64,000 nucleotides of DNA from positions 54,686 to 118,685 of the forward strand of contig CAZBCG010000010.1 of assembly GCA_964490705.1 (NCBI GenBank). The letters are read 5' to 3'. The position numbers were made by a program, and so were the translations under genes. Shown here one piece after another: positions 27,764 to 36,499 of this stretch. The notes beneath the pieces are model-generated. The model was not told the DNA's origin. It made no database searches and was given only the letters and a program-made list of their open reading frames with translations. Numbering within the stretch: position 1 is the stretch's first letter; the number at the start of each line of letters is the position of its first letter. Source of the DNA: Fodinibius sp964490705 (GTDB taxonomy: Bacteria > Bacteroidota > Rhodothermia > Balneolales > Balneolaceae).

Positions 27764-29116
27764 GTGGCAGATAATAATAGTATAGGTCAAAAAATTAAGA
27801 ATTTTTTCAAAAAGGATTCAGCGGCAGGCATGATGCTTTTGTTTGCAACCATCCTTGCATTGGTTGTTGCAAACAGTCCGCTTTACGAAATGTATCATCA
27901 TCTTCTGGAGATGCATATTCAGCTGGGCGTTGGTGATTTCACTATTGATGAATCAGTTCATCACTGGATTAATGACGGCCTGATGGCCATATTTTTTCTG
28001 CTGGTTGGGCTCGAGATCAAGCGGGAGCTTAAATATGGTGAGCTTTCCACCATACAATCAGCCCTGTTACCTGCTGTAGCTGCAGTTGGTGGAGCGGTAC
28101 TACCAGCTTTAATTTACTGGGGATTTAATGCCGGAACCGGATATATGGACGGTTGGGCTATTCCCATGGCCACAGACATCGCTTTTGTGATCGGTGTCGT
28201 GGCCTTGCTGGGTACTCGTGTTCCCGTCTGGGCCAAAGTGTTTGTGACGGCTATTGCCGTCGTGGATGATCTTATTGCCGTATTGGTGATTGCATTCTTT
28301 TATACCGAATCAATAAGTATGATGGCGCTGGGTGTTGCCGGTATTTCTTTCCTCTTTTTAATGCTGCTCAATTACCGCGGAGTCAACAAAATATCGCCAT
28401 ACATGATTATTGGATTTATTATGTGGTGGGCGGTACTAAAATCGGGCGTCCATGCAACCATAGCGGGAGTGATGATAGGTTTTGTAATGCCGGCCAGCAG
28501 AGGATGGAGTCTCGAGCGACTCAAAGAATATGCACAGGAGGGCTTCGATCTGTTTAAGCAGGCCGAAGATGAGGACATGTCGGTAACCAAAGAGCAGGCA
28601 TTGCACCACATGGAAGAAACGGTATCACACGCCGAATCGCCATTACATCGGTTAGAGCACAAGCTGCATTTTTCTGTTTACTTCTTGATTATGCCCATTT
28701 TCGCTTTTGCCAATGCCGGGGTGGTCTTTGATCCGGAAGTTATGGGACATGCTTTTGTTTCGACCCTAACTTGGGGCATAGCTCTCGGATTGTTTGTTGG
28801 AAAGCAGGTGGGCATTTTAGGATTTACCTGGATTCTGACAAAGTTAGGATTTACCGATCTTGCCGACAACAAAGAGACCTGGAAGGTAGTTTATGGTGTG
28901 GCTCTGCTTGCAGGTATTGGATTTACAATGTCATTATTTATCGGCAATCTTTCGTTTGAAGCCGGAACCGAGCTGATAGAGTTTGCGAAAGTTGGGATCC
29001 TGATTGGTTCGTTTGCAAGTGGGGCACTCGGATATTACTTTCTTAGCCGACGTCCCGATTACGGTGCTGAAACACAGCAGCCTTTTGATGTCCCCGAGGG
29101 TAGTGAAGCAGCGTAG
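27764..29116 (+). CDS. nhaA: Na+/H+ antiporter NhaA
   Basis: An inner-membrane electrogenic antiporter that expels Na+ in exchange for protons. The 450 residues include the typical helices with MATDIAFVIGVVALLG and the Asp pair in AVVDDLIAVLVIAFFY that binds the ion. It is longer than the enterobacterial protein because of a cytosolic loop with several His and Glu residues (about 255-300) before LHFSVYFLIMPIFAFANAG. The start is GTG at 27764, preceded by AGGAAA. It is the last gene of the permease cluster and is followed by an intrinsic terminator, so co-transcription with the permeases is likely. Confidence 0.95.
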   Translation: MADNNSIGQKIKNFFKKDSAAGMMLLFATILALVVANSPLYEMYHHLLEMHIQLGVGDFTIDESVHHWINDGLMAIFFLLVGLEIKRELKYGELSTIQSALLPAVAAVGGAVLPALIYWGFNAGTGYMDGWAIPMATDIAFVIGVVALLGTRVPVWAKVFVTAIAVVDDLIAVLVIAFFYTESISMMALGVAGISFLFLMLLNYRGVNKISPYMIIGFIMWWAVLKSGVHATIAGVMIGFVMPASRGWSLERLKEYAQEGFDLFKQAEDEDMSVTKEQALHHMEETVSHAESPLHRLEHKLHFSVYFLIMPIFAFANAGVVFDPEVMGHAFVSTLTWGIALGLFVGKQVGILGFTWILTKLGFTDLADNKETWKVVYGVALLAGIGFTMSLFIGNLSFEAGTELIEFAKVGILIGSFASGALGYYFLSRRPDYGAETQQPFDVPEGSEAA

Positions 29117-29141
29117 AAAACAGATCATCATATAATTTTTC

Positions 29142-29168
29142 AAAGGCGGCCTTCGGGTCGCCTTTTTA
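29142..29168 (+). terminator. intrinsic terminator of nhaA
   Basis: AAGGCGGCC, loop TTCG, GGTCGCCTT followed by TTT. A stable UUCG-type tetraloop 26 bases after the nhaA stop. Confidence 0.85.
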
Positions 29169-29204
29169 TTTGCATGATCTTAGAAACAGTAATCCAGTTC
29201 GGTG

Positions 29205-30206
29205 CTATCGCGCAATGCGAGGATTGGAAACTGTGCCTTCCAGGGGGAGGGTGATCGTTCCGTCTTTTTTTGGTAGCGATACTGAAAGCAGTCGTTCAGC
29301 ATTTGTCAGTATCCGGCTGAAGTTATCCGAAAAGTCGGTGATCGTGATTTTCATATCCTGGAGTTGCGAACGCCCGATCGGTTGTTGAAGTCGAAAAAAT
29401 CCCGACGTAGAAAGAAGGGCTAGCTCAGACCTGATAGAAGATTCGATTTTCAATACTCCAACTTGTTCGGCTGGTGCTGAATGCAGATGGGCCGACTCAA
29501 AAGGAATGGAATCGGTAGGGAATCCGAATCCTTCGATAAAAAAGCGATAACTATCTTGAAATTCGTTGGATGGAGTCCAGGTAAGAGAATCCATGCCAAA
29601 TTGGTGGCTGCCCTGCGTCCAAAAGTTAGTTTGTCCCTTGTCAATTGTGCCCGTGTACTGCAATTGATCTGCTGTAATTCTTCGAAAAGTGGTTTGGGGA
29701 AAGGAAATAGTAATGCCTGTACTTTCTATGTCAACGCTTTGTGCATTGGTAAAGGCAATATCGCTGATGGCACTGCGGAGTCCACTCAGAGCATGTCCTG
29801 CGTAGGTAACAATCAAGGAGTCTGCCTTGAATTCTTCTAGTCCCGATTTGCTTACATACGAGGGACGAATGGCAGTTAGCTGTGCATTCCGAAGTTGGTC
29901 AAGTCCGTATTCTACCCCCCGAAAATAGATGTTCAAAAAATTGAAATAGGAGATGTTGAGATGCAGATTATTGGCACGTTCGATATGATTGCCAAAGATG
30001 ATGGTCAGATCGCGAATTGAAATTTGGGCGGCAAAAGGGGCAACATCAATAGATGAATATTGCACCGAAAGCGAATCATTTTTTAGCGTTTGTTCTTGAA
30101 TTGTTTTGTCAATCTGCTCCTCGGCCTGAGACGCCGCCAGATAGTGGTAGCTGATTATGGCACCCACCAGAATAATGAATCCTATGAGATAGTATTTTTT
30201 CTTCAT
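29205..30206 (-). CDS. hypothetical membrane-anchored envelope protein (AsmA-like character)
   Basis: A 333-residue protein with one N-terminal membrane anchor (YYLIGFIILVGAIISYHYL) and a beta-rich remainder with regularly alternating hydrophobic residues (SVQYSSIDVAPFAAQISIRDL), the style of AsmA/DUF748 envelope proteins that contain repeated beta strands. No named family could be confirmed. It probably faces the periplasm. It lies downstream of hisS in the same direction, separated by a short inverted repeat, so it may be transcribed from hisS read-through. Confidence 0.6.
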   Translation of the reverse strand: MKKKYYLIGFIILVGAIISYHYLAASQAEEQIDKTIQEQTLKNDSLSVQYSSIDVAPFAAQISIRDLTIIFGNHIERANNLHLNISYFNFLNIYFRGVEYGLDQLRNAQLTAIRPSYVSKSGLEEFKADSLIVTYAGHALSGLRSAISDIAFTNAQSVDIESTGITISFPQTTFRRITADQLQYTGTIDKGQTNFWTQGSHQFGMDSLTWTPSNEFQDSYRFFIEGFGFPTDSIPFESAHLHSAPAEQVGVLKIESSIRSELALLSTSGFFRLQQPIGRSQLQDMKITITDFSDNFSRILTNAERLLSVSLPKKDGTITLPLEGTVSNPRIAR

Positions 30207-30215
30207 GAAAATAAT

Positions 30216-30295
30216 GCCACAGATTTACACGGATTGGAACAGATAAACTCCAAAATATATAATTTGTGTTTATCTGTGTTGATCCGTGGCCAATT
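30216..30295. repeat. gene-less inverted repeat of the CCGCGGAT/CACAGAT family at the hisS stop
   Basis: Left arm GCCACAGATTTACACGGATT (continuing to AACAGATAAAC), right arm in reverse complement GCCACGGATCAACACAGATA. The arms are separated by about 17 AT-rich bases. The right arm overlaps hisS: its sequence encodes the last eight residues and stop of the protein. The units match those at 391-521 and those flanking the GxxExxY gene, making this a probable non-autonomous relative. Confidence 0.8.
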
Positions 30296-31541
30296 GATTT
30301 AGAATCTCTTCAAAGGTATAAGCTTCTTCTTCACTTGCTTTCATGTCTCGAAGCGTAAATTTGCCGGCTTTGAGTTCATTACCGCCCACAATAATTACAC
30401 GGCGCGCATTTTCGCGATCGGCGTCTTTCATCTGTGCTTTAATAGAGCGACCAATGTAATCCATCGAAGCCGATAGCCCTGCATTCCGAAGTTTAGGAAG
30501 ATGTTTGAGTGCCCATTTACGGGCTTCTTCACCGAGCGTAACGATATAAACATCCAACATTTCTTCTTCGACCAGATTAATGTCTAGCTCTTCGCAGGCA
30601 ATAAGCAGGCGCTCCATTCCGGCAGCAAATCCGACTGCCGGTGTTGGCTGTCCGCCCACTTCTTCGATCAGCAGATCATAGCGGCCGCCGCCTCCGAGCG
30701 CATCCTGTGCGCCTAAATCGGGGCTAATGAGCTCGAAAGCTGTGCGGGTGTAGTAATCGAGTCCGCGCACCAAGTGGAGATCTTCTTCGAATGGAATATC
30801 AAGTTCACTAAGCAGTTCTTTTACCTGCTGATAATGTTGCTCGGTTTCTTCGGTCAAGAAATCGGTAATCACCGGAGCATCCTTAATAAAAGGCTGATCT
30901 TCTTCCTCTTTGGAATCCAGAATGCGCAGGGGATTTTTTTCGAAGCGTTTTTGGGATACCTCACTGAGTTCCGAAAGGTGAGGCCGAAAGTGGTCTTTGA
31001 GTGCTTCGGTGTACGCCTTTCGACTTTCGGGATCACCAACCGAATTAATTTTAAGCGTCATATTACTGATGCCCACGCGATCATATATCGACATCATCAG
31101 CGCGATGATATCGACATCGGCAGCGGGATCGTCGGCGCCAATAATTTCCGCTCCGAACTGGTGGAACTGTCGCTGACGTCCTTTTTGGGGTTTTTCGGCG
31201 CGAAACATCGGTCCGATATAGTAGAGATTCTGTGTACCGCCGCGCTGGTCTAAGTGGTGTTCGACAAAGGCACGTGCCACCGGTGCGGTGCACTCGGGAC
31301 GCAAGACATATTGATCGTCGCCGCGCTCGAAAGCAAACATTTCTTTTGACACGATGTCGGTAAGCTGACCGATGCCGCGAGCGATGAGTTCCGTCTGCTC
31401 CATAATGGGCGTACGGATCTCCTCGAAGTTAAATTTCTTGGCCTCTTCGTGAATAATCCGTTCCAGCTTTTGCCATTTTCCCACTTCGTCAGGGAGGATA
31501 TCCACCATTCCCACATGGGTACTAAACGTCGGTTGCGCCAT
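30270..31541 (-). CDS. hisS: histidine--tRNA ligase
   Basis: Cytosolic class II aminoacyl-tRNA synthetase of 423 residues. Motif 2 is seen in YIGPMFRAEKPQKGRQRQFHQFGAE (shown here only as the region around residue 115), the histidine-A motif in LVRGLDYYTRTAFE and motif 3 in GGGGRYDLL and GFAAGMERLL. The C-terminal anticodon-binding domain ends around FEEILNQ. The final residues LATDQHR come from the repeat arm at 30266-30295 and are probably not part of the original protein. The promoter element at 31576-31583 lies 34 bases upstream of the ATG. Confidence 0.96.
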   Translation of the reverse strand: MAQPTFSTHVGMVDILPDEVGKWQKLERIIHEEAKKFNFEEIRTPIMEQTELIARGIGQLTDIVSKEMFAFERGDDQYVLRPECTAPVARAFVEHHLDQRGGTQNLYYIGPMFRAEKPQKGRQRQFHQFGAEIIGADDPAADVDIIALMMSIYDRVGISNMTLKINSVGDPESRKAYTEALKDHFRPHLSELSEVSQKRFEKNPLRILDSKEEEDQPFIKDAPVITDFLTEETEQHYQQVKELLSELDIPFEEDLHLVRGLDYYTRTAFELISPDLGAQDALGGGGRYDLLIEEVGGQPTPAVGFAAGMERLLIACEELDINLVEEEMLDVYIVTLGEEARKWALKHLPKLRNAGLSASMDYIGRSIKAQMKDADRENARRVIIVGGNELKAGKFTLRDMKASEEEAYTFEEILNQLATDQHR

Positions 31542-31575
31542 GAAAATAAATCTATCTGTTGAAAATTATTCGCTC

Positions 31576-31583
31576 CAAAGATA
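31576..31583 (-). promoter_or_regulatory. -7 promoter element TATCTTTG of hisS
   Basis: Read on the minus strand TATCTTTG lies 34 bases before the hisS ATG. No TTTG is found at the ideal -33 distance; one occurs about 12 bases upstream. Confidence 0.6.
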
Positions 31584-31650
31584 ATAGTCTGCCCACAAAA
31601 ATCCTTACCCAATTCTGTAAGGATGGGGATTGATTATGGTCTTACTTATA

Positions 31651-32094
31651 GCCGGGAATTTTCGCGGATATAAAACGGATTATTGAAAACATGTTAAAAC
31701 ATCGGAAATTAAGCAGGAAAATTATCGGAAGCTTTTATGACGTTTATAATGAATTAGGGACTGGATTTCTTGAATCTGTATATGAAAATTCTTTGTACTT
31801 GATTCTTCGGAATAAAGGATTAAAAGTAAGGAAACAGTATCCTTTAACCGTATATTTTCAGGGGAAGAAGGTTGGATATTTTAAAGTAGATCTAATAGTT
31901 AATGACAAAATCCTTATTGAATTAAAAGCAGTTGCTCAATTATCAAAAGAACATGAAGCACAAATTATTAACTATCTGAAGGCAACAGAGATAAACTTTG
32001 GATTGTTAATGAATTTTGGGGATGAAACAGAATTCAAAAGGTGTGCATGAACATAAAAGAAATATATAGATCCGCGTAAATCCGCGGCCAATTA
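31651..32094 (+). mobile_element. putative mini-element: GxxExxY gene flanked by inverted CCGCGGAT-type repeats
   Basis: Left end GCCGGGAATTTTCGCGGAT (31651-31669, continuing to AAACGGATT); right end in reverse complement GCCGCGGATTTACGCGGAT (from 32090 down to 32072). The ends match at most positions and enclose one AT-rich gene with little spare DNA. The right end abuts the quinone-oxidoreductase TAA. The same unit family occurs twice in this window without a gene, which suggests autonomous-like and gene-less versions. No transposase is encoded and no target-site duplication was identified, so mobility is inferred. Confidence 0.6.
31691..32050 (+). CDS. GxxExxY family protein, PD-(D/E)XK nuclease-like
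   Basis: A 119-residue soluble protein with the family-defining motif GFLESVY (Gly25, Glu28, Tyr31). The core contains a PD-(D/E)XK-type pattern: Asp67 in FKVDLIV and Glu77-x-Lys79 in ILIELKA, followed by an alpha-helical QIINYLKAT segment. The family (TIGR04256/PDDEXK_3) has no proven function; nuclease activity is predicted from fold. GC is about 28-30% in the two 60-base lines I counted, against about 52% in a line of the adjacent oxidoreductase gene, a sign of transfer. The whole gene is enclosed by inverted repeats and stands alone between hisS and a convergent gene. Confidence 0.85.
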   Translation: MLKHRKLSRKIIGSFYDVYNELGTGFLESVYENSLYLILRNKGLKVRKQYPLTVYFQGKKVGYFKVDLIVNDKILIELKAVAQLSKEHEAQIINYLKATEINFGLLMNFGDETEFKRCA

Positions 32095-33078
32095 CATCCC
32101 AGTTAATACAATTTTGCCGGTGTTTTTGTTGTCTTGCATGCGTTGGTGAGCAGCTTCGGTTTCCGTCCAGTCGAAGGTAGAATCGATAACAGGTTCTAAA
32201 GTGCCATCTTCAAAAAGAGAAAGCGTTTGTGAAGCAAAATCTTTGGTGAGATCAACTTTATACTGCTTGGACCGGTTGCGAAGCGTTGATCCCATAATCG
32301 AGAGCCGTTTTCTGAGAATGGGAACGAGACTGATCTCTTCTACTTTGTGTCCGCCCAAAAATGATAAATAAACTACGCGTCCATCCATAGCCAGCACCTC
32401 CATATTTTTATGCCAGTAGGGTTTGCCGATAAAATCGATAATTACATCTACCGAATCCGGTCCAACATCACTGATGATTTCTTCGGCGTAATTTTGCTCT
32501 TTATAATTGTAGGCAAAATTTGCGCTCAACTCTTTTGCCGTATCCAGTTTGTGCTGTTTGCCGGCTGTGGCAATAATTTGTGCATTGTATAAGTGACGCG
32601 CCAGTTGTATGGCAGAAGTCCCTACGCCACTGCCCGCCGCATGAATGAGCACGGTTTCGTTTTGTTGGAGCTTGCCGAGCCAGTCCAACGCCTGAAAAGC
32701 CGTTAAAAATGTTTCGGGGATGGCGGCGGCTTCTTCAAAGGACAGATTTTCTGGCATTGCCATCGCCATATCTTCGTGGATTGTGCAGTATTCAGCATAA
32801 CCGCCGCCGGGCAACAGGCCAAAGATATGATCTCCGATTTTCCATTTGGAAACTTCGCTCCCAACTTTTTCTACGGTTCCCGACATCTCTAGTCCTAAAA
32901 TATTGGGGGTACCTTCGGGCGGAGGATAATTTCCCGTGCGCTGTAGCAAGTCGGCACGGTTTAGAGCCGTAGCTTTAATTTTTACGAGGATCTCATTGGC
33001 GGCTGGCTTTGGCGCAGGGACCTCACCGATTGTAAGAGTAGTGCCAGAATCATTACTAATAATTTGAATTGCTTTCAT
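32092..33078 (-). CDS. NAD(P)H quinone oxidoreductase, zinc-independent MDR family (PIG3-like)
   Basis: A 328-residue medium-chain reductase. The N-terminal half has ALNRADLLQRTGNYPPPEG, the signature of the PIG3/quinone oxidoreductase branch, and lacks the catalytic zinc ligands of alcohol dehydrogenases. The Rossmann half has HAAGSGVGTSAIQLA as cofactor-binding motif; NADPH is the usual cofactor. Likely substrate: quinones or enones; unproven. The TAA stop is the first part of the repeat end TAATTGGCCGCGG, so the mini-element lies directly beside its 3' end. It is followed upstream by the flippase gene 12 bases away, in the same direction. Confidence 0.88.
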   Translation of the reverse strand: MKAIQIISNDSGTTLTIGEVPAPKPAANEILVKIKATALNRADLLQRTGNYPPPEGTPNILGLEMSGTVEKVGSEVSKWKIGDHIFGLLPGGGYAEYCTIHEDMAMAMPENLSFEEAAAIPETFLTAFQALDWLGKLQQNETVLIHAAGSGVGTSAIQLARHLYNAQIIATAGKQHKLDTAKELSANFAYNYKEQNYAEEIISDVGPDSVDVIIDFIGKPYWHKNMEVLAMDGRVVYLSFLGGHKVEEISLVPILRKRLSIMGSTLRNRSKQYKVDLTKDFASQTLSLFEDGTLEPVIDSTFDWTETEAAHQRMQDNKNTGKIVLTGM

Positions 33079-33090
33079 GGCAGAGGAAAA

Positions 33091-34581
33091 TTATCCTAAA
33101 ATGGTAGTTTTAAGTTGTTTCAGTGAATCAAACACCAGCTGATTAAATTGTTCAGAAATTTCGAGTGTGATGATAGGAATCAGGTAGAGTCCGCTAATTA
33201 AGATAGATCGAATGATGAGATCCACATAGGAATTTACCAGGGTTGGCATTTGGGAAATAATTAGGAGCGTTGCGGCGCCTATTGCCAGAACATAGACTAT
33301 TTGGTGTTCAAACGGTTGCATGGAAAAGCGAACCCAGACATAGACGACTTTTATGGCATTGTAAACAATGACTGCTGAGCCGGTGCCGATGGCGGCTCCC
33401 AGAATACCGTAAACGGGTATAAACAGATAGTTTAGCAGTATTGTGATAGCGATAAGAAGTAGTGTTGAGTAGAGATCAAATCGATAGTATTTAGAGTTTA
33501 AAATGATTGCACCGTTGATACCGGTGGCCATACTAAATACATTTGCCGAAGCAATAACGACAATTACATAAGTCCCTCCGGCATATTCCGGCGGTAACAC
33601 ATTCATTAGATTATCAATGTTGGCAATAATTCCACAGAAAAGAAGCCCGCCGGCAATAATCATGTTAAGAGAAGAGCGACGGTAAATATCTTCAATGAGG
33701 TCAAAATTTTTATTTTTGAATGCATCTGAAATTAACGGGGAAGCTATTTGATAGACTGATTTGCGCGGAATGGTGATTGCTGAACCAATATAGAATGCGA
33801 TGGCATAGATACCGGTATCGCTGAGCCCTGACAGTGAACTGAGCATAATAATATCGATATTAGAAACGATGATGGTAGCCAGACCGCCTAAAAGGGCGAA
33901 GAGGCTATAGTTCCCGATGTTTTTAAGCAGGGATTTTCGCAGGAATTGGAAATCCGGTTTTAGATCAACTTCGAAATTGGTAAGTGTGTAAATCAGCAGG
34001 CAAAGCATGATGACGCCATAGGTTCCCACAAAGGCGATTATGAATTGTGAAAAAGTGATCCAGTTGAACAAATACAGAATGAGGATGGCTGCAGCAAGTA
34101 CTCGAATTACGATGTTCATCAAAAAGGATGACATCACGGTATCATAGAGGGCCCGCACGTAGGCCGAAAGAACGTGAAAGAACAGAATAAAGCCTGCCAA
34201 CGGAAGAATTAGCCAGTAGTAATCAACGAGTAGCTCGGAACGTTCAATAAAATACGCGGTAATTTGCGGACGGAAGAGAAAGAGTATTGCCGTCAGGATT
34301 AGAAGTCCCACAAAGGGGATGGCTAAAGATAAAAATAGTGAACCATGGTGATTTTCTTCCTTGTCCCGAAAGAGGGGAAAGTATCGAATAATGGTATTTT
34401 GAGTGCCCAGATTAGCAAACTGGGTAGCAACCATGGCAATTGACAGGAGTACGCGCGTGAGCCCATACTGTTCCGGCAACAATATGTTGGGATACATCCA
34501 TATGGTGATGATAAATCCAAGAGCAATGCCGAAATACGAGATAATCGTATTTCGAACGCTCTGACGTACAATAATACCCAA
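33091..34581 (-). CDS. oligosaccharide flippase (Wzx-like, MATE/MOP superfamily)
   Basis: A 496-residue protein with about fourteen hydrophobic segments spread over its length and few conserved polar motifs, typical of polysaccharide flippases that move undecaprenyl-linked oligosaccharide across the inner membrane. The N-terminus IVRQSVRNTIISYFGIALGF is the expected amphipathic start. It is downstream of glycosyl- and sulfotransferase genes on the same strand, so it likely exports the product of this glycan block. Base composition is AT-richer than housekeeping genes nearby. Confidence 0.85.
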   Translation of the reverse strand: MGIIVRQSVRNTIISYFGIALGFIITIWMYPNILLPEQYGLTRVLLSIAMVATQFANLGTQNTIIRYFPLFRDKEENHHGSLFLSLAIPFVGLLILTAILFLFRPQITAYFIERSELLVDYYWLILPLAGFILFFHVLSAYVRALYDTVMSSFLMNIVIRVLAAAILILYLFNWITFSQFIIAFVGTYGVIMLCLLIYTLTNFEVDLKPDFQFLRKSLLKNIGNYSLFALLGGLATIIVSNIDIIMLSSLSGLSDTGIYAIAFYIGSAITIPRKSVYQIASPLISDAFKNKNFDLIEDIYRRSSLNMIIAGGLLFCGIIANIDNLMNVLPPEYAGGTYVIVVIASANVFSMATGINGAIILNSKYYRFDLYSTLLLIAITILLNYLFIPVYGILGAAIGTGSAVIVYNAIKVVYVWVRFSMQPFEHQIVYVLAIGAATLLIISQMPTLVNSYVDLIIRSILISGLYLIPIITLEISEQFNQLVFDSLKQLKTTILG

Positions 34582-34675
34582 AATTAATCTGCTATAATTT
34601 TAAAAATTTGATCTTATGCACACTCAAACAAAATCAGAATATTAATGAATTAAGTTAGGGATGAGAAATTAATAT

Positions 34676-34723
34676 GTACAGAAGACAACGATAGTTAATA
34701 TTATCTATCGTTGTCTTCTGTAC
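34676..34723. repeat. 19-bp perfect inverted repeat across a glycosyltransferase stop codon
   Basis: GTACAGAAGACAACGATAG (34676-34694), a 10-nt spacer TTAATATTAT, and the exact complement CTATCGTTGTCTTCTGTAC (34705-34723). The right arm encodes the last six residues and TAG of the glycosyltransferase on the minus strand. The rest of the 34582-34675 gap shows nothing else. It could fold as a strong RNA hairpin; the downstream sequence on the minus strand is AT-rich but lacks a clean T-tract. Confidence 0.9.
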
Positions 34724-35487
34724 TCTTTCATCCCATCAATCATATGTCTAAGATAATGGCTAAAACTATAATCAGAGTCGCTGTATTTTTTGAACGAAAG
34801 GATTAACGCCCAAAAATAAGCTTTCCAGCCAAATACTCGGTATAGCAAGGCCCCTTTAGATTTTATGTATTTCGGAATATACCATTTGTCGCCCCAGCTT
34901 TCCTTGGGATGTACAACGATAACCTCAGGCACGTATAAAATGTGTAATCCTTTTTTGAGGGCATCAGTTAAAAAAATAAACTCTTCTCCTGTTGGAAATT
35001 TAGCCCCCAAACCAAAAAGTTCATCAAATTTCAGTTGATTTGCCATGACAGATTTCCTCCTGAAGGCAATTTCTACCGAGGAAACATCCATCAGGGTCTT
35101 GGGATCATGCCAGAATTTTTCGGTTGGATAATCCTTGTAGTAATCTCCATCGGGCGTTTCTATTTGGAATGTGATAACGTCAGCTCTCGGATGTTGTTTA
35201 AAAGCATCCAGTATTTTGTTTTTGATATCGGGTTTAAACTGGATATCATCATCGCTGATCAGGCAAATATCGCCTGTGGCCTGTTCTAATGCTCGATTTC
35301 GACTTTTTGAAATGCCTTTCTCATAGTAATTAAAAACATGTTCACGATTAATCTCCTGCAAACGATCGTCCAGAATTTGATTTATGACCAGATAATCATC
35401 ATGGTCAATTTCGGGGATGGCATTATTTGTGGATGAAACTAAAATTTGAAAACTCAAATTGTCATAACTTTGTGTATTCTTTTTCAT
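34705..35487 (-). CDS. family 2-type glycosyltransferase
   Basis: A 260-residue GT-A fold protein. The metal-binding DxD-type motif is in ICLISDDDIQF and the acceptor-side Asp/Glu in FGLGAKFPTGEEFIFL. The N-terminal nucleotide-sugar region is shorter and less typical than in most GT2 enzymes (it starts SFQILVSSTNNAIP instead of the common SVIIPTYN), so it may be a divergent branch. No membrane segment. The last residues YRRQR are encoded in one arm of a perfect inverted repeat. It sits between the flippase and a sulfotransferase on the same strand. Confidence 0.8.
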   Translation of the reverse strand: MKKNTQSYDNLSFQILVSSTNNAIPEIDHDDYLVINQILDDRLQEINREHVFNYYEKGISKSRNRALEQATGDICLISDDDIQFKPDIKNKILDAFKQHPRADVITFQIETPDGDYYKDYPTEKFWHDPKTLMDVSSVEIAFRRKSVMANQLKFDELFGLGAKFPTGEEFIFLTDALKKGLHILYVPEVIVVHPKESWGDKWYIPKYIKSKGALLYRVFGWKAYFWALILSFKKYSDSDYSFSHYLRHMIDGMKEYRRQR

Positions 35488-35509
35488 GAGATATCAATGA
35501 GACTAATAA

Positions 35510-36442
35510 TTATTGCCGGTGAGCATTTATTAACTCGATGAGCTTATTGTAATCATCTTCGAATATCGTCATTAATTGCTTTTTCTTCTCTGTGGACAAT
35601 GTCTTTCTTTTTGATAATATATTCCGCAATAGTTTCTCAAGTTTTTTGCGTACAGGTGCAGGTAGCATTGCCGCTATCGATTTCTTGAATTTGTTGCCTC
35701 CCAAAAAAAGGAATCTATAAACTGGGGCTAAGGCGTCTGTTCGAACAGCTCTTGAAACATTATATTTATTGCTGGTATTTTCTGGCATTATTGTTTTGTC
35801 TGCTCCTAAAAAATCAAGTACCTCTTTTACTACTTGATCGGTGTTAGTTTTAAAATTATTAAAAGTGATTATTTTCACGTTTTCAAACGTCTCCAGATAA
35901 GCTTTTACCTGCCTGTAGTACATACCAAAGCCGATATAATCGTAAAATATATTCCAGTTGCTATTTAATCGTTGCTGTATTGTCTGTTGATCTATTGCTT
36001 GCCAAAAATCAAGTGGTTCCTGAAGATTTTTTTTGAAGTGCATATACTGAGAAAATGCCCGGTCTGCCGGATTCCGCAGGATTATAATGATTTTCAAATT
36101 TTCACTGTTTTCCCCGTATACCTCTTTGATATTCTGTATGGATGTTTGATAGGTGTATAAATAAGAAGGAGAAGCTTCGCCTATAACCTGATGGTTGCCG
36201 GCAGTATTGAATAGTTCTTCATATTCTGTTATGTCAGAAATAATTCCATTCAAAGGGTCGGGACTTTCAAAGCTAACGGGATTGTCCATAAAGCTAAAAA
36301 ACCATGGCTCTTTATTGTCGGGCATAAAAATTTGCGGATGTGCTTTTAAATAACGGTACAATGATGTAGTACCACTTTTGGCCGCACCTACAATCAAGAA
36401 GTCAGGCAGTATAATGTTCTTTTTATTATAAGTAACTTCCAT
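35510..36442 (-). CDS. PAPS-dependent sulfotransferase (family 1-like)
   Basis: A 310-residue enzyme expected to move sulfate from PAPS to a carbohydrate hydroxyl. The 5'-phosphosulfate loop is in FLIVGAAKSGTTSLYRYL and the 3'-phosphate-binding region in ILRNPADRAFSQYMH. EPWFFSF near residue 45 is common in heparan-sulfate-type sulfotransferases. No signal peptide, so a cytosolic reaction before flipping is likely. It is AT-rich, 22 bases upstream of the glycosyltransferase in the transcript order, and part of a block with three sulfotransferases. Confidence 0.88.
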   Translation of the reverse strand: MEVTYNKKNIILPDFLIVGAAKSGTTSLYRYLKAHPQIFMPDNKEPWFFSFMDNPVSFESPDPLNGIISDITEYEELFNTAGNHQVIGEASPSYLYTYQTSIQNIKEVYGENSENLKIIIILRNPADRAFSQYMHFKKNLQEPLDFWQAIDQQTIQQRLNSNWNIFYDYIGFGMYYRQVKAYLETFENVKIITFNNFKTNTDQVVKEVLDFLGADKTIMPENTSNKYNVSRAVRTDALAPVYRFLFLGGNKFKKSIAAMLPAPVRKKLEKLLRNILSKRKTLSTEKKKQLMTIFEDDYNKLIELINAHRQ

Positions 36443-36499
36443 GTACGAAATCTTTTACGGTTTTAATCTGATCGGCTCTTTAGTGCGACTCCAGAATTG

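Noticed and set aside
31651..32094. Full insertion sequence or toxin-antitoxin pair around the GxxExxY gene
   Set aside because: Only one gene is present, with no transposase and no partner frame, so neither label can be supported.
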